A stretch of 64,000 nucleotides of DNA, taken from Planctomycetota bacterium (GTDB lineage Bacteria > Planctomycetota > Phycisphaerae > Phycisphaerales > UBA1924). Both the position numbers and the translations under genes were made by a program. The DNA lies in assembly GCA_018242625.1 (NCBI GenBank), contig JAFEBO010000012.1, positions 186,001-250,000 of the forward strand, in the 5' to 3' direction. A model generated the notes under the pieces. The model saw only the letters and a list, made by a program, of their open reading frames with translations. It was not told the origin of the DNA and did not search any database. Positions 18,501 to 27,258 of this stretch are shown here, piece after piece; within the stretch, counting starts at the first letter, position 1; each line of letters starts with the position of its first letter.

Positions 18501-19526
18501 CTGCCCCCCCACCTCCGCTTCAACTACCGGGTGCTGGACGATTCGGGGAAGGAGCTTGCGCAGGGGCGGGACCTCTCGGCGCTCAAGGCGCAGTTCGCGG
18601 CGGCGGCTCGGCGCAGTCTTCCCAAGGCCGGGAACGATTCCTACAGCCGAGACGGCATCCGCGCCTGGGACTTTGGGGCGTTGCCGAGCGCGGTGCGGGT
18701 GGAGCGTGCAGGGATCTCGATCACGGCTTATCCGGCGCTGGTGGACACAAAGGGCGCGTGCGGCCTGCGGCTTGCGGACTCGCCGGCGCGGGCGGAACAA
18801 CTTCACAGGATGGGTTTGTGCCGCCTGTTCGTACAGACGTCTTCGCACGAGTTTGCGAGACTGAGGCGGGGCCTGCCGGATCTGGAGCGGTTACGCCTGC
18901 TGGCCGCGCCGATCGCCAAGTGGGATGAGTTTGTGGACGACCTTCTCCTGCTGGCGGCGGATCTAACGCTGTTTGAAAATGGGTATCAGGACATTCGCGA
19001 CGAGGAGACGTTTGATCGGCTGACCGGAGCGGCGGAAGGGAAGCTTTGGAATGCGGGCTCGATGGTGCGGGCGATCGCGGGCGAGATTCTGGAGGCGCAC
19101 CAGCTCTTCACCACGCGGCTGGAGGCAACGCGGAGTCCATCGTTTGCGGCGGTCGTGCTGGAGGAGCGTGATCACGCTCCTCGCCTGATTGAGCCCGGTT
19201 TCATGCTGCAGACGCCGCTTGCGTGGCTTGGGCATCTGGCGCGGTACCTGACGGCGGCGCGGCTGCGTCTTGAACGCCTTCCGGGCGGCGGGATTACGCG
19301 CGATGAGAAGCTCTCGGCGGAATTGCGCCCTTGGTGGCAGCTGTTCACGGGCAACACGCACGTGCTCGCGCAGGACGGGGCGAGGCGAGAAGCCTTTGTC
19401 CAGTACCGGTGGATGCTGGAGGAGATGCGAGTCTCGCTCTTTGCGCAGGACCTTCGCACCGCAATTCCGATTTCGTACAAGAGGCTTGCGGGGCAGTGGG
19501 ATGAGGTGGTGAAGGCGTCGAGCTAG
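15558..19526 (+). CDS. hrpA: ATP-dependent RNA helicase HrpA (DEAH box)
   Basis: 1322 aa, matching the roughly 1300 aa of HrpA. It is a DEAH-box RNA helicase; E. coli HrpA acts in mRNA processing and rescue of stalled ribosomes. The Walker A GETGSGKTT lies near residue 110, DEAH in IIDEAHERSLN, the SAT motif in ITSATIDPQRF, and the QRAGRCGRVGPG motif VI further on. The helicase-associated domains are followed by the long C-terminal HrpA-specific region (DUF3418 type). The start was set at ATG 15558; an in-frame TTG three codons earlier is possible. No frameshift or missing motif was seen. Confidence 0.95.
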   Translation: MDSPPPSMQSQEASTRGPDRLSPEWLKRRVLECTLTDQRKLRQRMAAFRQSAPDAAQVEAFAADVELAVARAEARRARLPRPAYDESLPIAQRRDEIREAILANQVLVLCGETGSGKTTQLPKICLELGFGVRGLIGHTQPRRVAARSVAARIAEELGVALGGVVGCKMRFSDSTSPETAIKLMTDGILLAETQNDPNLEQYDTIIIDEAHERSLNIDFLLGYVKRLLPRRPDLKVIITSATIDPQRFADHFGQPGRPAKIIEVSGRTYPVEIRYRPLSRPSGDEEGPEVDLSEEEAIVAAAREAAASGPGDMLVFLPGEREIRDVADALRGAFAKGVEILPLYARLSTDEQMRVFRQGSSVRRIVLATNVAETSITVPGIRFVIDPGLARISRYSARTKVQRLPVEPISKASANQRAGRCGRVGPGICFRLYAEDDFQRRDEFTEPEILRTNLASVLLQMKALRLGDPAAFPFVEPPDSRAIRDGIETLHELRAIDEADELTELGRKLARLPIDPRLGRMILAADREDCVQEVLVIAAALSVQDPRERPLEKQDQADQAHARYKDPNSDFRSYLNLWRFYHDLNDRLTSSKLRAACRQNFLSFLRLREWSETYRQLRLLTRELRLRISAKEASPDAIHRAVLTGLLTSVGTKGENAEYSGCRSIKFFIHPGSGLSANKPSWVMASELVRTTRLYARCVGKIDPAWIEEFGGHLVKRTYSEPRWRRESGRVIANERVLLHGLEIVARRPVHFGPIDPKTSREIFIENALVQGEMDQPGAFLLHNLNLIEEVKQLEAKMRRRDLLAGDRAVFDFYDKRIPPTVHTTHLFEAWRKEMDRRDPKFLYLSRADILASELQADPKLYPVEMPAFGSRLPLKYVLEPGTARDGITVDVPVEALHQIDEERAIWLVPGMLKELVSELLRSLPKNYRHHIVNIPVFAEEVLSRTTFGKGSLLDTLAAEVRLHTRGLSGNIERSAWRLESLPPHLRFNYRVLDDSGKELAQGRDLSALKAQFAAAARRSLPKAGNDSYSRDGIRAWDFGALPSAVRVERAGISITAYPALVDTKGACGLRLADSPARAEQLHRMGLCRLFVQTSSHEFARLRRGLPDLERLRLLAAPIAKWDEFVDDLLLLAADLTLFENGYQDIRDEETFDRLTGAAEGKLWNAGSMVRAIAGEILEAHQLFTTRLEATRSPSFAAVVLEERDHAPRLIEPGFMLQTPLAWLGHLARYLTAARLRLERLPGGGITRDEKLSAELRPWWQLFTGNTHVLAQDGARREAFVQYRWMLEEMRVSLFAQDLRTAIPISYKRLAGQWDEVVKASS

Positions 19527-19665
19527 CAGCGGGCGCGGTTCGTCGATCGGGAGAGCTTGCGGCCCGACGGCGGATTCAGTCGTTAGAAATTCCTCATTCG
19601 CCATTCGGCGCGTGCGAAACGAGAGGTCATCCCTTAGACTCGGTCGGCGGAGTTCAATGCTGGAT

Positions 19666-19676
19666 GGGGGGGGGGG
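19666..19676 (+). repeat. Homopolymeric G tract (11 G) upstream of a sensor kinase gene
   Basis: An uninterrupted run of eleven G lies 27 bases upstream of the GTG start of the histidine kinase gene, between the hrpA stop and that start. Runs of this length are prone to slipped-strand changes, and here it would sit in the promoter or 5' leader. No second tract of similar length was noticed in the window. Confidence 0.9.
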
Positions 19677-19703
19677 CTCCCGCGGGCTGACTGGGAGGCA
19701 AAG

Positions 19704-22343
19704 GTGATTGACCGATCAGCGGCACGCGAGCAAGCATCGATGGAGCTGGGCGAGACGGCCTTTGTCCCGAGCGCGGGCGCCATCGGGCAATCAGGATTGC
19801 GTTCGTCGGTGGCGGCCGAAGCGGCGGACGCTTCCTTTGCACGGTTAAGAAGGCTGTACGAAGCGATCTTGAGCAATACGCCGGACCTTGCGTACGTGTG
19901 GGACCTCAACCACCGCTTTATCTATGTAAATGAGGGTCTTCTGAAAATGTGGGGGCGCACCCGTGAAGATGCGCTCGGAAAAAACTGCCTTGAGCTGGGT
20001 TATGAACCATGGCACGCCGCGATGCACGATCGGGAGATTGAGCAGGTGGTGGCGACGGGCAAACCCGTGCGTGGCGAAGTGCCTTTCACCGGCACGTTCG
20101 GGAGGCGGATCTACGACTATGTGCTGGTGCCCGTCTTTGGGCCGGGCGGTCAGGTTGAGGCAGTTGCGGGAACCACGCGGGACGTGACCGAATACCGCGA
20201 GACGCAGGACCAGCATCGCCGCCATGTACAGCAGCTTGAAGTGCTGAACCGGGTCGGGACGGCTCTCGCAGGGGAACTCAATCTTGAGAAGCTCGTGCAG
20301 ACTGTGACAGATGCCGGTCGAGAGCTTTGTGGGGCGGAGTTCGGGGTTTTTTTCTACAACGCACATGGCCGTGTGGGCGGCGTCCGCACGCTGCGCGCCG
20401 TTTCGGGAGCGGCACCGGCGCCGCTCGCGCAAGTATCGCTTCCTGAAGATGCTCCGCTGGGTCTTTGCCGGTTCCCGGGTGACGGGGTCGTGCGGATTTC
20501 CGACATCTCGGCCGAGCCGGCCGGGCGGGGAGCTGTGACCATTGGCGGAGTACCGATCACGAAGCTTGCGGTTCGCAGTCTTCTTGCGGCGCCGGTGATC
20601 TCCCGCTCTGGCGAGCTTGCGGGACAGCTTCTGTACGGGCATGGGGAACCGGGCGTTTTCGGGCGGGAGAGCGAGCCGGTGCTGCGGGCGCTTGCGGCTC
20701 AGGCCGCGGTTGCGATCGACAACGCGCAGCTGCACGCGGGAGTCCAGGCGGAGCTCAAGCAGCGCAAGGAAGCGGAGGCGGCGCTCGGGAGGCAATTCGC
20801 GCGGGCCGCCCTGCTGTCGAGCACGCTGCAGGAACTGCTTGCGGCAAAGGATCCGGAACGGCTGGTTCACGAACTCTTTCCCCGCGTCGCTTCGAACGTC
20901 GGCGCGGACACATTTTTCAATTTTCTGGTGGAAGAGTCAGGACAATCCCTCCGGCTGCACGCGTGCGGCGGGGTGGAGGCGGATGTCGTGAGGGGCGTCG
21001 AAAAGCTCGAATTTGGTCAGGCCATCTGCGGGACGGTCGCGCTGCGGCGTCAGACGATCCATGCGACGGATATCCAGAATTCGGACGACTCGACATCGGC
21101 GTTTGTTCGATCGCTGGGAATGAGGGCGTATTGCTGCAACCCTCTGCTTGTGGGCGACAAGCTCCTTGGCACGCTTTCGTTTGGAAGCAGAACGAGATCG
21201 CGGTTTGAGCCGGATGAGGTGGAGTTCCTCACCTCGATCTCGCAGTATGTTGCGATCAGCATGGAGCGACTGCAGACGGAGGCCCGCCTGCAGCGGATCG
21301 TGGAGGAGCGCACCCGGGACCTGGAGCGATCGCACGCAAGATTGAGGCTTTCGGAAAGGATGGCGGCGCTCGGGACGCTGGCGGCGGGCCTGGGGCACGA
21401 CATGGGAAACCTGCTCATGCCCATCCGTGTGCAGCTTGAATCGATCGAGGAGGCCGGGGTGCCGCAGAGTGTGCGGGAGGAGGTTGCGGGGATCCGGAGC
21501 GGCGTTGAGTATCTTCGTAAGCTCGCGAGCGGGCTCCGGCTGCTGGCGATCGACCCGGGCGCTTCGGCAAAGGGAGAGGTGATCGAGCTCCGTTCGTGGT
21601 GGCCGGAAGTGTGCACGCTGCTCAAGAGCGCGCTCCCCCGGGGAGTGATGCTCAAAGACGACATCGGGGATGTTCGCATACGGATGGCCCGGGCGGCGTT
21701 CACGCAGGTGCTCTTCAATCTGGTGCAGAACGCGGGGGATGCGCTCCGCGATCGGGGGGCGGGAACGGTCCGGATCGGGGCCAGTGCGGCAGGTGAAAAG
21801 GTGAGCGTCACCGTTTCGGATGATGGCCCGGGAATGCCCGAAGAAGTTCGCACCCGATGTATGGAGCCGTTCTTCACGACCAAGACGCGGATGACATCCA
21901 CCGGGCTCGGGCTGGCACTGGTCTACGGGCTCGTGCAGCAGGCGGGCGGTTCGATCGAGCTGTTCTCCCAGCCGGGCAAGGGAACAACCTTCGTCATCGT
22001 CTTTGAGAACGCCGTCGAATCAGAGGCGGTCGCCCCGAAGCCAGAGACCCGTCCGTTCGCTGTGCTGGACGTTCGGGACGCCCGGCTGCGGGCGATTCTT
22101 GCGAGCGACCTGAAGCATTCATTCACGATTGCCGGAAAGGAAAGGATGCAGGGCGCTGCGTTGTGCGTGACGGACAACGCAACGGTTGCCGGTGCGGGAT
22201 GCGGAGTCACGGTGCTGCTGGCGGACGCGAGCGAGGCGCCGCCGGGTACGGTCGCGGTCGGGCGTGGTGCCCGGGTTGAAACGATCCGCGAGGCGGTGCG
22301 TGCCGCCTCGAAACGATCAGTGCACTGGGGGGAGAGCAAGTGA
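19704..22343 (+). CDS. Sensor histidine kinase (PAS-GAF-GAF-HisKA-HATPase)
   Basis: 879 aa from GTG at 19704, which has GGGAGG at good spacing. Domain order: PAS (about 50-165, AILSNTPDLAYVWDLNHRF), GAF (about 185-350), second GAF (about 385-530), a short coiled linker, a phosphoacceptor helix with His565 in GLGHDMGN, and a HATPase domain (LVQNAGDAL, VSDDGPGMPEE, FFTTKTRMTSTGLGLAL). About 100 aa follow the ATPase (AVLDVRDARLRAIL...) and may be a degenerate receiver-like module, since no phosphoacceptor pocket is obvious. There are no membrane segments, so it should sense a cytoplasmic signal. It overlaps the next gene and forms a two-component pair with it. Confidence 0.93.
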   Translation: MIDRSAAREQASMELGETAFVPSAGAIGQSGLRSSVAAEAADASFARLRRLYEAILSNTPDLAYVWDLNHRFIYVNEGLLKMWGRTREDALGKNCLELGYEPWHAAMHDREIEQVVATGKPVRGEVPFTGTFGRRIYDYVLVPVFGPGGQVEAVAGTTRDVTEYRETQDQHRRHVQQLEVLNRVGTALAGELNLEKLVQTVTDAGRELCGAEFGVFFYNAHGRVGGVRTLRAVSGAAPAPLAQVSLPEDAPLGLCRFPGDGVVRISDISAEPAGRGAVTIGGVPITKLAVRSLLAAPVISRSGELAGQLLYGHGEPGVFGRESEPVLRALAAQAAVAIDNAQLHAGVQAELKQRKEAEAALGRQFARAALLSSTLQELLAAKDPERLVHELFPRVASNVGADTFFNFLVEESGQSLRLHACGGVEADVVRGVEKLEFGQAICGTVALRRQTIHATDIQNSDDSTSAFVRSLGMRAYCCNPLLVGDKLLGTLSFGSRTRSRFEPDEVEFLTSISQYVAISMERLQTEARLQRIVEERTRDLERSHARLRLSERMAALGTLAAGLGHDMGNLLMPIRVQLESIEEAGVPQSVREEVAGIRSGVEYLRKLASGLRLLAIDPGASAKGEVIELRSWWPEVCTLLKSALPRGVMLKDDIGDVRIRMARAAFTQVLFNLVQNAGDALRDRGAGTVRIGASAAGEKVSVTVSDDGPGMPEEVRTRCMEPFFTTKTRMTSTGLGLALVYGLVQQAGGSIELFSQPGKGTTFVIVFENAVESEAVAPKPETRPFAVLDVRDARLRAILASDLKHSFTIAGKERMQGAALCVTDNATVAGAGCGVTVLLADASEAPPGTVAVGRGARVETIREAVRAASKRSVHWGESK

Positions 22344-22762
22344 GTCGGCCGGGCTCCATTTCGGTTCTCTGCGTGGACGACAACCCCCACGTAACGCGTG
22401 CTCTGGAGTCCAAGTTGCGCCGGTCGGGAAAATTCGACTGGAGGGGCTCGCTTTCAAGCGCGGACCAACTTGTCGAAACGGTCGCCCGAGAATGCCCGGA
22501 GATTGTTCTTCTGGATGTTGACATGCCCGGCATGGATCCGCTGGCTGCGCTCGAGAGACTCTCGCGGGAATGCCCGAACACCCGGACCGTGGTGTTCAGC
22601 GGGCACATCCGGCGCGAGCTTGTGGAACGCGCCGTGGAATCGGGAGCGTGGGGATACGTTTCAAAGAACGACGACGAGGCGGAACTCATTCGGGCTATCC
22701 GGAGCGTGGCGGAAGGGGAGTTCGTGCTGAGCGTTGAGGCGCGTCGCGTGTTCGGCGATTAG
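22340..22762 (+). CDS. Single-domain response regulator (receiver only)
   Basis: 140 aa from a GTG that overlaps the kinase stop (GTGA). It has the receiver fold: acidic pair Asp13/Asp14, phosphoacceptor Asp59 in VLLDVDMPGMDP, and a Lys in YVSKNDDE. The chain ends about 20 aa after the receiver with no DNA-binding or enzymatic output domain. It therefore probably acts by protein contact or as a phosphorelay intermediate, like CheY or Spo0F. The KNDDEAELIRAIRSVAEGE segment resembles the end of NarL/FixJ receivers, so an HTH may have been lost. Confidence 0.9.
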   Translation: MSRPGSISVLCVDDNPHVTRALESKLRRSGKFDWRGSLSSADQLVETVARECPEIVLLDVDMPGMDPLAALERLSRECPNTRTVVFSGHIRRELVERAVESGAWGYVSKNDDEAELIRAIRSVAEGEFVLSVEARRVFGD

Positions 22763-22820
22763 CCCGGGCTCCTCGCGGGGACGGTTCGAGTTCCGGCGCC
22801 ATTTGAACTCCAAAAGCGAG

Positions 22821-22850
22821 AACGCCCGCAAACCGGAGTTTGCGGGCGTT
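22821..22850 (-). terminator. Hairpin downstream of tRNA-Pro
   Basis: A perfect 13-bp inverted repeat (22821-22833 with 22838-22850, loop CGGA) lies 12 bases past the 3' end of the leftward tRNA gene. On the minus strand it is followed by CTCGCTTTT. It probably terminates the tRNA transcript. It is also 59 bases past the response regulator stop, so it may serve both directions. Confidence 0.65.
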
Positions 22851-22861
22851 TCCAAGCTCAA

Positions 22862-22936
22862 TCGGGGTGGGCGGATTCGAACCGCCGACCTCTTGACCCC
22901 CAGTCAAGCGCGCTAACCAAGCTGCGCTACACCCCG
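22862..22936 (-). tRNA. tRNA-Pro (anticodon GGG)
   Basis: A 75-nt cloverleaf on the minus strand: acceptor CGGGGTG pairs with CACCCCG, D arm GCGC/GCGC, anticodon stem CTTGA/TCAAG with loop CTGGGGG (anticodon GGG, reading CCC), T arm GGCGG-TTCGAAT-CCGCC, discriminator A. CCA is not encoded. A hairpin terminator follows at 22821-22850. Confidence 0.95.
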
Positions 22937-23065
22937 CAAGAATCTTGCGGAAGGGAAGCGTAGGCACGCCGATTCAGAAAGCCAGAATTTGCGGACTCGC
23001 AGGCTTTTTCGCGGCCGAAGTTGTGGTTTTTCGGCACGTCTTTGGGCAGGTATCCTCTCGGTGCG

Positions 23066-24433
23066 ATGACGCCCCCAACCACGATCAAGACCAGACACGA
23101 CAGCTCAAGAAATGCCGCGGCACTCCGGGCCGCCCCCGGCGCCTGCCTCGTGATTCGGGGGGGCCGGGTGATCGATCCGGCGTCGGGCCTGGACCGGGTG
23201 TGCGATGTGGTGACCGAGGGCGGAGTCATTCGCGAGATCGGCAAGAAGCTCGGCGCACCCTCCGGCGCGAGAGTGATTGAGGCGGAGGGTCTGATCGTGG
23301 CGCCGGGACTGATCGACCCGCACGTACATCTTCGCGAACCCGGGCATGAATACAAAGAGACCATCGCTTCGGGCACTGCGGCGGCGGTGGCCGGAGGCTT
23401 CACCAGCATCTGCTGCATGCCCAATACGAGCCCGGCGATTGATACCCCCGAACTCGTGCGATTCGTTTATGACAAGGCCAGCCTTTCGGGACGGTGCCGG
23501 GTGTTCCCCGTTGCGGCGGGGACAAAGGGCCGCGAGGGGAAGGAAATCGCAGAAATCCAGCTGCTGCACAAGGCCGGAGCCGTGGCGTTCAGCGACGACG
23601 GCGACTGCATCGCTTCGGCGCAGGTGATGTCGCGGGTCTTCGCGGCGATCAGCCAGACCGGCTCTACCTTCATGCAGCACTGCCAGGAACCGACGCTGAC
23701 GCAGGGCGCGGCGATGCACGCGGGCACGGTGTCGGCGCGGCTTGGGCTGACCGGCTGGCCGCGCATGGCGGAAGAGATCATTATCGAGCGTGACGTGCGG
23801 CTGCTCCGGCATCTTCGCTCGCCCTGCAGGTACCACGCCCAGCACGTTTCGAGCGCGGGGTCGGTGGAGATCATCCGACGGGCTCGCCAGGACGGCCTGC
23901 CTGTGACGGGTGAGGCGACCCCCCACCACCTGCTGCTGACGCATGAGCTTTGCGAGAATTACAACACGCTTGCGAAAGTGAACCCGCCGCTGCGCGAGGC
24001 GGCGGATGTTCGAGCGATTGTGGAGGGCGTTTCGGACGGCACGATCACGATCTTGGGAACCGACCATGCGCCGCATTCCGCGGAGGAAAAGTCGCTCCCG
24101 TTTGAGGATGCGCCGATGGGAATGGTCGGGCTTGAGTTCGCGCTACCGCTGTATGCCGAAGCGCTCGTTGCGTCGGGGGCGATCTCATGGCCCAGGCTGA
24201 TCGCGCTGCTCACGGTGGAACCGGCACGCCTTTGCGGGCTCGATGTCCTGGGGCTGGGAACGCTGTGCAAAGGTTCGCCGGCGGATATCACGCTGATCGA
24301 TACTTCGGCCAAGTGGAAGATCGATCCGGCCTCGATGGTTGGCAAGAGCAAGAACACGCCGCTCGCCGGCCGCCGCCTGACGGGGAGGGCGGTTTGCACC
24401 ATCGTCGGGGGCGTTGTGGTCGGCGCGGAATAG
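23066..24433 (+). CDS. pyrC: Dihydroorotase
   Basis: 455 aa from ATG at 23066. It catalyses reversible ring closure of N-carbamoyl-aspartate to dihydroorotate in pyrimidine synthesis. It is an amidohydrolase of the type I/class I pattern: DPHVHLREPGHEYKE (the HxH metal ligands) and TDHAPHS near the C-terminus (catalytic Asp), with GEATPHHLLL and NPPLR between. The N-terminal 30 aa (TPPTTIKTRHDSSRN) are longer than usual and poorly conserved in character. The next gene, recQ, begins six bases later, suggesting a shared transcript. Confidence 0.94.
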   Translation: MTPPTTIKTRHDSSRNAAALRAAPGACLVIRGGRVIDPASGLDRVCDVVTEGGVIREIGKKLGAPSGARVIEAEGLIVAPGLIDPHVHLREPGHEYKETIASGTAAAVAGGFTSICCMPNTSPAIDTPELVRFVYDKASLSGRCRVFPVAAGTKGREGKEIAEIQLLHKAGAVAFSDDGDCIASAQVMSRVFAAISQTGSTFMQHCQEPTLTQGAAMHAGTVSARLGLTGWPRMAEEIIIERDVRLLRHLRSPCRYHAQHVSSAGSVEIIRRARQDGLPVTGEATPHHLLLTHELCENYNTLAKVNPPLREAADVRAIVEGVSDGTITILGTDHAPHSAEEKSLPFEDAPMGMVGLEFALPLYAEALVASGAISWPRLIALLTVEPARLCGLDVLGLGTLCKGSPADITLIDTSAKWKIDPASMVGKSKNTPLAGRRLTGRAVCTIVGGVVVGAE

Positions 24434-24439
24434 CTCAGC

Positions 24440-26686
24440 GTGCAAGACTTCAAGCCCAATGATGCTTCGCCGGAGCGGATCCGCGAGATTCTTCTCAAGT
24501 ACTGGGGCTTTGAGGCGGTACGCCCGCTTCAGAATCAGGCGGTTTTGGCGACTGTGGCCGGACGCGATTCGCTGGTTGTGATGCCGACGGGTGGCGGCAA
24601 ATCCCTGTGTTACCAGCTTCCACCGCTGCTGACGGGGCGCACGACCCTTGTGATCAGTCCGCTGATCGCGCTCATGAAGGACCAGGTCGATGCGCTGCGC
24701 CTGATCGGATATCCGGCGGCGGCACTCAACAGCAGTCAGACGCCGGATGAGGTCCGGGGAATCTGGGATGCTCTGCGGGAAGGGAGCCTGCGGCTCCTGT
24801 TCATTTCGCCGGAGCGCCTTTTTCAGGGATCGCTCGTGGAGCTGCTGGGGGAGATGGGCATTACGCACGTGGCGGTTGATGAGGCGCACTGCATCAGCCA
24901 ATGGGGGCACGATTTCCGTCCTGAGTATCGGAGGCTTTCGGAACTTCGCGTACGGATGCCCGGAGTTTCGTTTCAGGCGCTGACCGCGACGGCGACCCCG
25001 CGTGTCCGGGAGGACATCGCGCAGCAGCTTCGGCTTCGCGATCCGGTCACGATCGTCGGGACCTTTGATCGTCCCAACCTGACATATCGCGTTCACCAGC
25101 GAACCGATCTTGTGGAACAGGTTGTCGGGGCGACGCAGCGACATAAGGAAGGGGCGACGATTGTCTACTGCATCAGCCGGAAGGATACGGAGAACCTGGC
25201 CGACGAGCTTCGGCGCCGGAAGATCAAGGCGGCGGCGTATCACGCGGGGCTTGGCGCGGGCGTGCGGCAGCGCGTGCAGGAGCACTTCAAGCAGGAAAGG
25301 CTGGATGTCGTTGTCGCAACGGTCGCGTTCGGGATGGGAATCGACCGTTCCAACGTCCGCTGCGTCGTGCACGCCGCCATGCCCAAGAGCGTGGAGGCTT
25401 ACCAGCAGGAGACGGGACGGGCGGGCCGTGACGGTCTGCCCGCGGAATGCCTGCTGCTCTATTCGGCCGCGGACGCGATGAAGTGGTCGAGGATCATCGA
25501 GCTTTCAGCCCGCGAGCACGAGACGGAGCCCGCCCAGGTAACCCACCAGTTGCAGATGCTCGAAGAACTGCGTCGACTGGTGACGGGATCGCGTTGCCGG
25601 CACAGGGCGCTTTCGGAGTACTTCGGCCAGGAGTACGTGGCACCTTCGACGGAGGGGTGCGGCGCGTGCGATGTGTGTCTACGCGAATCCCGGGAAGTGG
25701 CGGACTCCACGGTGATCGCACAGAAGATTCTCTCCTGCGTTTTTCGGGTTTCGGGCGGTGATCCGGAGCGCCCGCTGAGTTTCGGAGCGAAGCACATCGC
25801 AACGGTGCTGCGGGGGCGTGCGACCGCCGACGTGATGCGGCGCGGGCACCATGAGCTCTCGACATTCGGGCTGCTCGCCGATATTCCAATGGACACGCTG
25901 GGGAACTACATCGATCAGCTTGTCGATACCGGGCTTCTTGGAAGAGAGCACGGCCAGTATCCGACCCTGTATCTCACGTCATCTTCGTGGGAAGTGCTCA
26001 GGGGCAAGCGAAGCGTGGAACTCCGGACGACGCGGGCGGAAACAGGGGTTGCCCCCCGCGCCGAATCGGAGGCCGCCGGGCCATTTGACGCGGGGCTGTT
26101 CGAGCGGCTGCGGGAAGTGCGTCGTGAACTCGCCGGGCGTTTCGAGGTTCCTGCATACATCATTTTCGGGGACGCGGCGCTGCAGGAGATGGCACGCGTG
26201 CGTCCGGTCAATTTGGAAGCCTTCCGAACGGTGAAGGGCGTCGGTGAACGGAAGGCGGCGGACTTTGGCGATCGATTTACCGCCGAAATTGCCGAGTACT
26301 GCCGCACCAACGGACTGTCCACGAACAACTCTTCGGTCCCGGGCCGCCGCGCCAGCAAGGCTTCTGCGGCGGGGCGGGGATCTTTGCGGGCGCGGAGCTT
26401 TGAAATGTTCGACCAGGGCCGCTCGGTCGAGGACGTCGCCAGCCAGATGGGGCTTTCGCCGGCGACTATCGCGGGCCATCTGGCCCGTTATATCGAGGAG
26501 CGAAAGCCGGCGGATATTTCGGCCTGGATCGACCCGGCGACGTATGAACTCATCACATCGGCGGCTCGCAAGCTCAATGCGGACCGGCTCAAGCCCGTCT
26601 TTGACCACCTTGCGGGTCTTGTGCCCTACGACAAGATACGAATCACGCTGACGCACGTCATGGGATCTCGCGTCGGTGAAGATTGA
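24440..26686 (+). CDS. recQ: ATP-dependent DNA helicase RecQ
   Basis: 748 aa from GTG at 24440. It is a 3'-5' helicase for recombination and fork repair. The Walker A is in MPTGGGKSLCYQLP, DEAH in VDEAHCISQWGHDFRPEY, and motif VI in QETGRAGRDGLP. The RQC region has the four-Cys zinc site (GSRCRHRALSEYF, GCGACDVC), then a winged helix, then an HRDC domain (about 545-620, FERLREVRRELAGR). A C-terminal helix-turn-helix-like region (FDQGRSVEDVASQMGLS) of about 100 aa follows. This matches the longer RecQ variant with a helicase C-terminal HTH domain. Its TGA overlaps an alternative TTG start of the next gene. Confidence 0.95.
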   Translation: MQDFKPNDASPERIREILLKYWGFEAVRPLQNQAVLATVAGRDSLVVMPTGGGKSLCYQLPPLLTGRTTLVISPLIALMKDQVDALRLIGYPAAALNSSQTPDEVRGIWDALREGSLRLLFISPERLFQGSLVELLGEMGITHVAVDEAHCISQWGHDFRPEYRRLSELRVRMPGVSFQALTATATPRVREDIAQQLRLRDPVTIVGTFDRPNLTYRVHQRTDLVEQVVGATQRHKEGATIVYCISRKDTENLADELRRRKIKAAAYHAGLGAGVRQRVQEHFKQERLDVVVATVAFGMGIDRSNVRCVVHAAMPKSVEAYQQETGRAGRDGLPAECLLLYSAADAMKWSRIIELSAREHETEPAQVTHQLQMLEELRRLVTGSRCRHRALSEYFGQEYVAPSTEGCGACDVCLRESREVADSTVIAQKILSCVFRVSGGDPERPLSFGAKHIATVLRGRATADVMRRGHHELSTFGLLADIPMDTLGNYIDQLVDTGLLGREHGQYPTLYLTSSSWEVLRGKRSVELRTTRAETGVAPRAESEAAGPFDAGLFERLREVRRELAGRFEVPAYIIFGDAALQEMARVRPVNLEAFRTVKGVGERKAADFGDRFTAEIAEYCRTNGLSTNNSSVPGRRASKASAAGRGSLRARSFEMFDQGRSVEDVASQMGLSPATIAGHLARYIEERKPADISAWIDPATYELITSAARKLNADRLKPVFDHLAGLVPYDKIRITLTHVMGSRVGED

Positions 26687-26697
26687 GCTGGAGTGAC

Positions 26698-27258
26698 ATG
26701 ACGAGCCGGGAACTCTTCCAACTCTGCTCTTATCGCGAGTCCGCCCGGGCGGCGGAGAAGCTGTTTCGTCGGGAGAGGATCCGGATCAGCAGACGGCTGC
26801 CCGGCGCGATCATCGAGCACTGCGGAGCGACGTCCGTGCGGCGATTGGCGACCAAGGGAGACCTGGACATCGTCGTGCGGGTCTTGCCGGAGGACTTTTT
26901 GACAGCGGAGCGGGCTCTGGCGGGGATGTACGAGCGGAATCTGGGGAGTGACCGCTCGGAGAGTTTTGCGGCTTTTTTGGACGAGCGATCGCGGCCGCAG
27001 CTGGGCGTGCAGCTGGTCTCCATCGGCAGCGAGCACGACGACTTTGACCTGCTGCGTGATCATCTTCGCGTGAGTCCGGGTTGCAAACGCCGGTTTTCAC
27101 TCCTCAAGCACCGCTTTGCGGGGCGTTCGACGGACCGCTACCGGGCCGCCAAAGGGGCTTTGATCGACTTCCTGCGTGGCCGGGAGCCTCTGGCGTCGTT
27201 GCTGGCCTCCAGGCGGAGCGTGGCGGGAGCGACGAAAACTAGAAGAGCGGGCGTGTGA
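26698..27258 (+). CDS. GrpB/UPF0157 family protein (nucleotidyltransferase fold)
   Basis: 186 aa from ATG at 26698, with TGGAG upstream; a TTG at 26683 overlapping the recQ stop is the alternative. The family is predicted to have a nucleotidyltransferase-like fold. The signature is visible as IEHCGATSVRRLATKGDLDIVV, with LDIVVRV as the acidic strand, and the typical C-terminal YRAAKGALIDFL. Biochemical function is unclear even in the family. It is probably co-transcribed with pyrC and recQ. Confidence 0.82.
   Translation: MTSRELFQLCSYRESARAAEKLFRRERIRISRRLPGAIIEHCGATSVRRLATKGDLDIVVRVLPEDFLTAERALAGMYERNLGSDRSESFAAFLDERSRPQLGVQLVSIGSEHDDFDLLRDHLRVSPGCKRRFSLLKHRFAGRSTDRYRAAKGALIDFLRGREPLASLLASRRSVAGATKTRRAGV

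Noticed and set aside
15393..18848. Two long minus-strand frames (15393-17030 and 17091-18848)
   Set aside because: Both are antisense to hrpA, whose helicase motifs are intact.
22821..22936. tRNA-Pro as an integration site for a mobile element
   Set aside because: No integrase, direct repeat of the tRNA 3' end, or foreign-looking gene block lies on either side; the flanking genes are ordinary.
22934..22950. Near-perfect palindrome CCGCAAGA-A-TCTTGCGG at the 5' end of tRNA-Pro
   Set aside because: It overlaps the tRNA acceptor end by three bases and has no U-tract; could be chance or a processing structure, with too little support to call an operator or attachment site.
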